From Chloroflexota bacterium (GTDB taxonomy: Bacteria; Chloroflexota; Anaerolineae; Anaerolineales; Villigracilaceae), in the NCBI GenBank assembly GCA_020217065.1, contig JAIWOB010000109.1, positions 1-10,000 on the forward strand: 10,000 nt of DNA. Direction: 5' to 3'. Positions 6,275 to 10,000 of this stretch are shown one piece after another. The translations under genes were made by a program, and so were the position numbers. The notes below the pieces were generated by a model, which saw nothing but the letters and a program-made list of their open reading frames with translations, did not search any database and was not told the DNA's origin. Positions within the stretch are counted from its first letter, which is position 1. Every line of letters begins with the position of its first letter.

Positions 6275-6898
6275 AACTTCCACTTTTACCAGCCACTTCA
6301 CCCAATAGGCTCCCGTTTCGCCGGGAAAAGCCGCGCGGACGGGAAAACCGTGCAGGATGGGAATCGGCTGCCCGCGCAGTTCGTATGCCAGAAAACTCTT
6401 CTCCGACATGGCGACATCCAACCCGACGATGGGAGCGTAGCCGTCAACGCCGGTCAACTGGAGGTCGGTTGCGCCATCCTGTACGCCCGCCAAATCCAGG
6501 ATATATCGAAGCGACGCGCCCGCCCAGACTGCGGTATCCTCGAAGTTGCCTTTGCAGACAATGGTGGTCTGCATCTCGATTTTGGGCATACAGCGCAAGT
6601 CGTCGTAGGTCAGAGACATTGGATTATCCACCTTGCCGGTCACTTCCAGACGGTAGGTTTCCAATTCGATGGTCTGCGCCTTGCCGGTAACGTGAAGACC
6701 CACGCTCGGGTCAAGTTCCGCCGGGGCGGGCGTCAACGCAAGCGGAGTGGGGACAACGATAGGCGGCAGTCCGCAGGGAGTTCCGGGCAAAGCGGTCATG
6801 CGCGGCGTGGGCGTGAGCGCGGCGCTTGGCGTCGCCGGCGCCGCGACACAGGCGGCAAGCAAAGGGAAGAGCGACAACCAATAAACGTTTTGTCTCAT
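6269..6898 (-). CDS. Lipoprotein with a minimal sulfite-oxidase-fold molybdopterin-binding domain
   Basis: This 209-residue protein begins with a lipoprotein-type signal: a short N-region, hydrophobic WLSLFPLL and the lipobox LAAC (14-17, Cys17 the predicted lipidated residue). A Pro/Thr/Ala-rich linker runs to about residue 65. Residues about 68-209 match the oxidoreductase molybdopterin-binding domain of sulfite oxidase, nitrate reductase and MsrP. Visible landmarks are LEVTGKVDNP, LTYDDL, the putative Mo-ligand Cys115 in TTIVCKGN, TAVWAGASLRYIL, VDGYA and HGFPVRAAFPG (183-193), with terminal VKWLVKVEV. The C-terminal dimerisation domain of sulfite oxidases is absent. It would act outside the membrane, anchored by lipid, as an oxidoreductase of unknown substrate; no haem or partner gene is adjacent. 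Transcription converges on the epimerase gene, and the promoter nearly touches the ATG. Confidence 0.85.
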   Translation of the reverse strand: MRQNVYWLSLFPLLAACVAAPATPSAALTPTPRMTALPGTPCGLPPIVVPTPLALTPAPAELDPSVGLHVTGKAQTIELETYRLEVTGKVDNPMSLTYDDLRCMPKIEMQTTIVCKGNFEDTAVWAGASLRYILDLAGVQDGATDLQLTGVDGYAPIVGLDVAMSEKSFLAYELRGQPIPILHGFPVRAAFPGETGAYWVKWLVKVEVK

Positions 6899-6904
6899 GC
6901 CCCC

Positions 6905-6933
6905 ACTATAATCCGATTGACGGCGCGGCGCAA
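6905..6933 (-). promoter_or_regulatory. Promoter of the molybdopterin lipoprotein gene, probably leaderless
   Basis: On the minus strand TATAGT (6905-6910) ends 6 nt before the ATG at 6898, with TTGCGC (6928-6933) 17 bp upstream as a partial -35. The intervening GGGGGC could be mistaken for a ribosome-binding site, but it would be only one base from the ATG. This layout implies transcription starting at or next to the start codon. Confidence 0.55.
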
Positions 6934-7121
6934 TCTCGCTCTAAGCGGAAGGCTTTTGAGGAATCGCGTTACGGGAAAAGACAAGACGCTCAACTCCAAA
7001 GCCAAAATTTTCGTCCTGCGGGCTTCGCGCAAACGGAGGGCTGGCTTTTCAAAGTTCGTCTCGATTAAAAACGGCGGCGAAAGAGAAGAGCAAAAAAGGA
7101 AGGTCGCGGCTTCGCCTCGCT
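6934..7121. other. Gene-free divergent spacer
   Basis: This stretch lies between the two divergent promoters in the roughly 300-bp gap separating the molybdopterin lipoprotein and degV genes. I see no ORF with protein-like composition, no tRNA or other structured RNA, and no long repeat. The plus strand becomes purine-rich from about 7060. The frame open across part of it encodes a highly basic, low-quality peptide and is not believed. Confidence 0.6.
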
Positions 7122-7148
7122 TTGAAAAACAAGGGAAAGATTTATAAT
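7122..7148 (+). promoter_or_regulatory. degV-family gene promoter
   Basis: TATAAT at 7143-7148 is preceded by TTGAAA at 7122-7127 with a 15-bp spacer, short for a standard promoter. It would give a leader of about 45 nt containing AGGAG (7183-7187), 11 nt before the ATG at 7199. Confidence 0.5.
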
Positions 7149-7198
7149 CGGGACATTGTCGCCTGGCGTCAAATCTTACAACAGGAGAAATTCAAAGA

Positions 7199-8086
7199 AT
7201 GTCCGATTATATTCTTAGCTGCTGCTCCACGGCGGATATGCCGTTGGAATATTTTCAACAAAGGAACATTCCCTTCGTCGTTTATCACTTCAACATGGAC
7301 GGGCAGGAATATCCCGACGACCTCGGTCAAACGATGTCTTTCGACGAGTTTTATCGCCGCATTGCGGCGGGAGCCTTGCCGACCACGTCGCAGGTAAACG
7401 CGGCGCAATTCATCGAATTTTTCGAACCGTTTTTAAAAGACGGAAAAGATATTCTCCACATTTCCCTCTCTTCGGGTCTATCCGGGACTTATAACTCCGT
7501 CGTGATGGCGCGGGAGAGTCTGCTGCAAAAATATCCCAGCCGAAAGATTTTGGTCGTCGACTCGCTCGGAGCGTCTTCGGGCTACGGTCTGCTGGTGGAT
7601 ATGGCGGCGGATATGAAAGAGAGCGGGGCGTCTCTTGAAGAAGTCCACGCCTGGGTCGAGGAAAATAAGCTTAACGTTCACCATTGGTTCTTCTCCACCG
7701 ACCTGACCCACTACAAACGCGGCGGACGCATCTCGGCGACATCTGCGACGGTGGGGAATCTTCTCAACATCTGTCCGCTGATGAACATGGACGACGCGGG
7801 AAAATTGATTCCACGCGAAAAGATTCGCGGCAAGAAGCGCGTCATCGCCGAAATTGTCGAAAAGATGGTCGAACACGCCCAAAACGGCGCGAACTATTCC
7901 GGTAAATGCTTCATTTCCAATTCAGCCTGCAGCGACGACGCCCAAAAGGTGGCGGAGCGGGTTGAGGAAAAATTTCCCAACTTAAAAGGCAAGGTTAGAA
8001 TCAACAGCATTGGCGCGGTCATTGGGTCGCATACGGGACCTGGAACCGTCGCCCTGTTCTTTGTGGGCGATAAGCGCAAAGGGTAA
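7199..8086 (+). CDS. DegV-family fatty-acid-binding protein
   Basis: DegV proteins bind a fatty acid in a cleft between two alpha/beta domains. In Firmicutes, FakB members present it to the kinase FakA to make acyl-phosphate for phospholipid synthesis. The 295-residue protein is of normal length. Family marks are the N-terminal strand ending in CCSTADMP, PTTSQVN (61-67), HISLSSGLSGTYNS (87-100), the VVDSLGASSGYG segment and HTGPGTVALFF (278-288), whose His and Thr contact the carboxylate in known structures. The ATG at 7199 is the first in frame and is served by AGGAG. No fakA-type kinase gene lies in the window, so whether this feeds a Fak pathway is unknown. The gene stands alone and converges on rlmD across a 52-bp gap in which I see no convincing terminator. 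Confidence 0.9.
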   Translation: MSDYILSCCSTADMPLEYFQQRNIPFVVYHFNMDGQEYPDDLGQTMSFDEFYRRIAAGALPTTSQVNAAQFIEFFEPFLKDGKDILHISLSSGLSGTYNSVVMARESLLQKYPSRKILVVDSLGASSGYGLLVDMAADMKESGASLEEVHAWVEENKLNVHHWFFSTDLTHYKRGGRISATSATVGNLLNICPLMNMDDAGKLIPREKIRGKKRVIAEIVEKMVEHAQNGANYSGKCFISNSACSDDAQKVAERVEEKFPNLKGKVRINSIGAVIGSHTGPGTVALFFVGDKRKG

Positions 8087-8138
8087 GCGCCGCGAAGAGC
8101 GCCTTTTGGTCGCAGCGTCTCCGCGAAAAGAAAAGCCC

Positions 8139-9374
8139 TTACGCGGCGTCAAAAACCGCGAGCGTTTCGATGTGATAGGTTTGCGGGAAAAAGTCGAAAG
8201 GAACGACCCGCTCCAAACGATAACCCGTCTTGACGATTCTGGCGGCGTCGCGCGCCAGCGTGGAGGGGTCGCAGGAGACATAAACGATACGCCGGGGAGC
8301 AAGCCGCATTAACGCGTCCAAAGCCCGCCGCTCGATTCCCGCGCGCGGCGGGTCAACGATGGCGCAGTCCGCGCTGAAAACGCGGCGGTCGAAGGCGGGT
8401 AAAATGTCTTCCGCCGCCCCCTGATAGAGTTCGACGTTATCGAATTCGTCCAAATTGAACGCGAAATCGTCGCAAGCGGATTCGGAAAGTTCAACGCCGA
8501 CGACCTTTTCGCATCTCTCCGCAAAAAATTTACTAAACAAGCCAACCCCGCAGTAGATATCGAGCAGGCGAAAGCCGGAATCTGGAAGCAAGGCGAGCAG
8601 ATATTGAGTCATCTTCGCCGCCATGACGGTATTGACTTGAAAGAACGAAGCAGCCGAAACGCGAAACTCCCTGTCCAAAACATTAAAAAAAAGATGCCCT
8701 TCGCCCGCCAGCACAACAGGATGGTTATCAAAAAGGTGGACCGCCGACACCTCCGCTTCGATTTCGATTTCGGGCGGCTGCGGCGCTTCGGATTCGAGCG
8801 CGACCATCAATTCGCCGTCCGCGCCAATGCGAAGAGACACACGCTCCACGCCCGCCCCGGGTTCGAACTGCAAATTGCGCCAAAAGGAAGCGATGCCCGC
8901 CTCCGGCAAGAGGCATTCTTCAACCGGCAGGACGCCGTCTCCACCGGCGTTGACAAACCCCAGCCGGCCGTCTTCAGTCAGATGAAACTGGATGTGATTG
9001 CGGTAATTCCATTCCAAGGGCGAAGGCGTTATCTGCTCCAGCGGCGGGTTTTCGACGCCGCCAATCCGCCGCAGTTGGTCGCGCAGGATTTCGGTCTTCA
9101 CCGCCAACTGCTTCTCGTAAGGCAGGGATTGGTAATGGCATCCCCCGCAGACGGCAAAGTGTTTACATTTTGCGATAATTCTGTCCGGAGAAGGTTCTAC
9201 GACCTCCAGCAATTTCCCGCGCGCAAAATTCTTTTTATCTTCGGTTAACTGTACGCGCGCTTTTTCGCCGGGCAAGCCAAAAGGCGTAAAAACAGCGCGC
9301 CCGTCCGGCAGACGCCCAAGCGTCTCGCCTCCATAGACGGGTTTTTCGAGGGTAATTTCAAAGACGCGCGTCAT
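8139..9374 (-). CDS. rlmD: 23S rRNA (uracil-C5)-methyltransferase, RlmD/TrmA family
   Basis: This SAM-dependent enzyme makes 5-methyluridine in RNA, most likely U1939 of 23S rRNA. The 411 residues comprise an N-terminal TRAM-like RNA-binding domain (about 1-60) and an Fe-S cluster set CxxxxxCGGC (Cys70, Cys76, Cys79) with Cys154 as fourth ligand. The C-terminal Rossmann domain has FFQVNT (244-249), the SAM loop LLDIYCGVGLFS (270-281), DPPRAGI (341-347), the nucleophile Cys368 in VSCDPSTLARD and the general base Glu403 in HIETLAVF. All catalytic residues are present. The Fe-S cysteines favour RlmD/RlmC over TrmA, but the exact target uridine cannot be read from sequence. The ATG at 9374 is chosen because homology begins there and a TATAAT box ends 6 nt before it. 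Confidence 0.9.
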   Translation of the reverse strand: MTRVFEITLEKPVYGGETLGRLPDGRAVFTPFGLPGEKARVQLTEDKKNFARGKLLEVVEPSPDRIIAKCKHFAVCGGCHYQSLPYEKQLAVKTEILRDQLRRIGGVENPPLEQITPSPLEWNYRNHIQFHLTEDGRLGFVNAGGDGVLPVEECLLPEAGIASFWRNLQFEPGAGVERVSLRIGADGELMVALESEAPQPPEIEIEAEVSAVHLFDNHPVVLAGEGHLFFNVLDREFRVSAASFFQVNTVMAAKMTQYLLALLPDSGFRLLDIYCGVGLFSKFFAERCEKVVGVELSESACDDFAFNLDEFDNVELYQGAAEDILPAFDRRVFSADCAIVDPPRAGIERRALDALMRLAPRRIVYVSCDPSTLARDAARIVKTGYRLERVVPFDFFPQTYHIETLAVFDAA

Positions 9375-9380
9375 GTCCGC

Positions 9381-9386
9381 ATTATA
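9381..9386 (-). promoter_or_regulatory. rlmD -10 box, leaderless arrangement
   Basis: A perfect TATAAT on the minus strand is separated from the rlmD ATG by only GCGGAC (6 nt). No recognisable -35 hexamer lies 17 bp upstream; that position falls inside the preceding terminator hairpin. Transcription would start at about the A of the ATG. Confidence 0.6.
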
Positions 9387-9389
9387 TCC

Positions 9390-9423
9390 AAAACAAAGAG
9401 GAAAGACCCGGGCTGGTCCTTCC
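9390..9423 (-). terminator. Intrinsic terminator of the sortase/small-protein unit
   Basis: On the minus strand GGAAGGACC (9415-9423) pairs with GGTCTTTCC (9400-9408), 9 bp including one G-U pair, around a 6-nt loop. The T-rich run TCTTTGTTTT (9390-9399) follows. It separates the upstream unit from the rlmD promoter, whose -10 box begins 3 nt further on. Confidence 0.75.
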
Positions 9424-9451
9424 TCCTTGCGTCAATTCTTTCCCTCGGAAT

Positions 9452-9625
9452 TCACTTCAGGAAAAACGAAAGCGCCACCAACACGAGAATGAAAAAGCCC
9501 GCAAGCGAACCGATGCGCTTGAGGTCTTTCTTGACCATACTGTAATCAGGATTGAACTCTTCACGGGCGGCGGAAGCGCTTGCCAACGAGATGGGCTGCG
9601 GCGCCCTTTTGTTTTTCTTTGCCAT
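9452..9625 (-). CDS. 57-residue membrane protein downstream of sortase
   Basis: A short gene starts with ATG at 9625 and ends with TGA at 9452-9454. The product begins with a basic MAKKNKR stretch, continues with a polar region to about residue 38, and ends in one hydrophobic segment (about 39-57: RIGSLAGFFILVLVALSFF, closing with LK). It therefore looks like a single-pass, tail-anchored membrane protein with a cytoplasmic N-terminus; there is no LPxTG-like sorting signal and no signal peptide. AGGAG lies 7 nt before the ATG and begins within the stop codon of the sortase gene, implying translational coupling. I do not recognise the family. Support for reality comes from the ribosome-binding site, the tight spacing, the sensible membrane topology and the terminator just downstream. 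Possible roles, such as a sortase accessory or a general small membrane factor, are guesses. Confidence 0.75.
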   Translation of the reverse strand: MAKKNKRAPQPISLASASAAREEFNPDYSMVKKDLKRIGSLAGFFILVLVALSFFLK

Positions 9626-9636
9626 TTTTATTTCTC

Positions 9637-10000
9637 CTAGTTTTGTAATCGCGCAAAAACGACGATGCGCTGCGTATCAACAAGGTATGGATAACATGAA
9701 ATCAGCGTGACGGTCGGGCTTCCGCTCGAAGCCATCACCTCAACGGCGGTCGGCTCCACCAGGACGGTTCGGTCCACGACGTAAACAAACTGCCGCTGCT
9801 GGGTAAAGAGAATGATTTTATCTCCAGGGACAAGACGGTCTAAATAACGAAAGATTTCGCCGTACACGTCGTTGTGCGCCGAGAGAACGACGTTGCCGTT
9901 CTCGCCCGGCGCAGCGGAACCGATATATTGCCCGACTCCCTTCTTGAGTTGCTCCCAGCCGTCGCCCTGCACCACGGGAGCGTCCACGTTGATGCTGGGG
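9637..10000 (-). CDS. Sortase family transpeptidase, N-terminal part beyond window
   Basis: The C-terminal 121 codons of a sortase are visible; the gene begins beyond the right edge. Sortases are membrane-anchored cysteine transpeptidases that cut a C-terminal sorting signal and join surface proteins to the wall or to each other. The visible part starts PSINVDAPVVQGD, the entry strand of the sortase barrel. It then shows the catalytic His in LSAHND (codon 9874-9876), the nucleophile Cys in ISCYPY (9694-9696) and the essential Arg in DTQRIVV (9667-9669), so the triad is intact. The barrel ends at the TAG stop without an extra domain. Sequence style suggests a class D/E-type enzyme, but the class is uncertain without the N-terminus. 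No substrate gene is visible. The 57-residue membrane protein follows directly. Confidence 0.9.
   Translation of the reverse strand, partial: PSINVDAPVVQGDGWEQLKKGVGQYIGSAAPGENGNVVLSAHNDVYGEIFRYLDRLVPGDKIILFTQQRQFVYVVDRTVLVEPTAVEVMASSGSPTVTLISCYPYLVDTQRIVVFARLQN

Noticed and set aside
6911..7142. Search for a structured RNA or riboswitch in the spacer before degV
   Set aside because: Only short hairpins such as GGC-TTC-GCC are visible and nothing matches a known RNA fold.
6350..7147. Long plus-strand frame across the molybdopterin lipoprotein gene and the following spacer
   Set aside because: It lies antisense to a gene with clear domain motifs, and its product is very basic and low-complexity with no recognisable motif.
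8087..8138. Possible terminator between convergent degV and rlmD
   Set aside because: GC-rich GCGC repeats are present, but no stem longer than about 4 bp followed by a T-run could be found on either strand.
8604..9248. Plus-strand frame antisense to rlmD
   Set aside because: rlmD has all its catalytic and Fe-S residues in the opposite frame; this one is a by-product of codon bias.
9452..9625. The 57-residue protein as a sortase substrate
   Set aside because: It lacks an N-terminal signal peptide and a sorting pentapeptide before the hydrophobic segment, so it cannot be a classical substrate.

Overview
This is an ordinary-looking bacterial chromosomal stretch of medium-high GC. It is tightly packed with housekeeping and cell-surface genes and shows no phage, insertion sequence, CRISPR array or RNA gene. 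Protein style and gene content (a UvrD-like helicase, TsaE-TsaB-RimI, a type-4 uracil-DNA glycosylase, a WbpA-like dehydrogenase, DegV, an RlmD-type methyltransferase, a sortase followed by a tiny membrane protein) fit a Chloroflexota bacterium such as an Anaerolineae member. That placement is an inference from style and content, not a computed classification.

Left part: a UvrD/Rep-family helicase gene runs leftward off the window edge (1-1413). It is divergent from a rightward cluster, tsaE-tsaB-rimI-udg (1511-3821). TsaE and TsaB belong to the tRNA t6A37 machinery, RimI acetylates protein N-termini, and the last gene encodes an Fe-S uracil-DNA glycosylase that ends in a textbook sliding-clamp-binding pentapeptide. 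The 97-bp gap between the helicase and tsaE holds a near-perfect 13-bp direct repeat and a -10 box almost touching the tsaE start codon.

Middle: a nucleotide-sugar 6-dehydrogenase and a UDP-uronate 4-epimerase-like SDR enzyme (3859-6205) probably supply an activated hexuronic acid for surface polysaccharide. They end at a clear intrinsic terminator whose T-tract overlaps the 3' end of a converging gene. That gene encodes a minimal sulfite-oxidase-fold molybdopterin protein carried on a lipoprotein signal (6269-6898).

Right part: after a roughly 300-bp divergent gap comes a DegV-family lipid-binding protein (7199-8086). It converges on a 23S rRNA m5U methyltransferase of the RlmD/TrmA family (8139-9374). 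Upstream of that, also leftward, are a terminator, an unannotated 57-residue tail-anchored-looking membrane protein (9452-9625) and the C-terminal part of a sortase (9637 to the window end), with the small gene apparently translationally coupled to the sortase gene.

Recurring theme: three genes that begin transcription units (tsaE, the molybdopterin lipoprotein, rlmD) have a TATAAT-like -10 box ending only 6-9 nt before the ATG, which implies leaderless or nearly leaderless mRNAs. Several other genes carry normal Shine-Dalgarno sequences. I found no convincing undescribed multi-gene system. The best leads are the clamp-binding tail of the glycosylase, the leaderless promoter pattern, the sortase/small membrane protein pair and the stand-alone molybdopterin lipoprotein.
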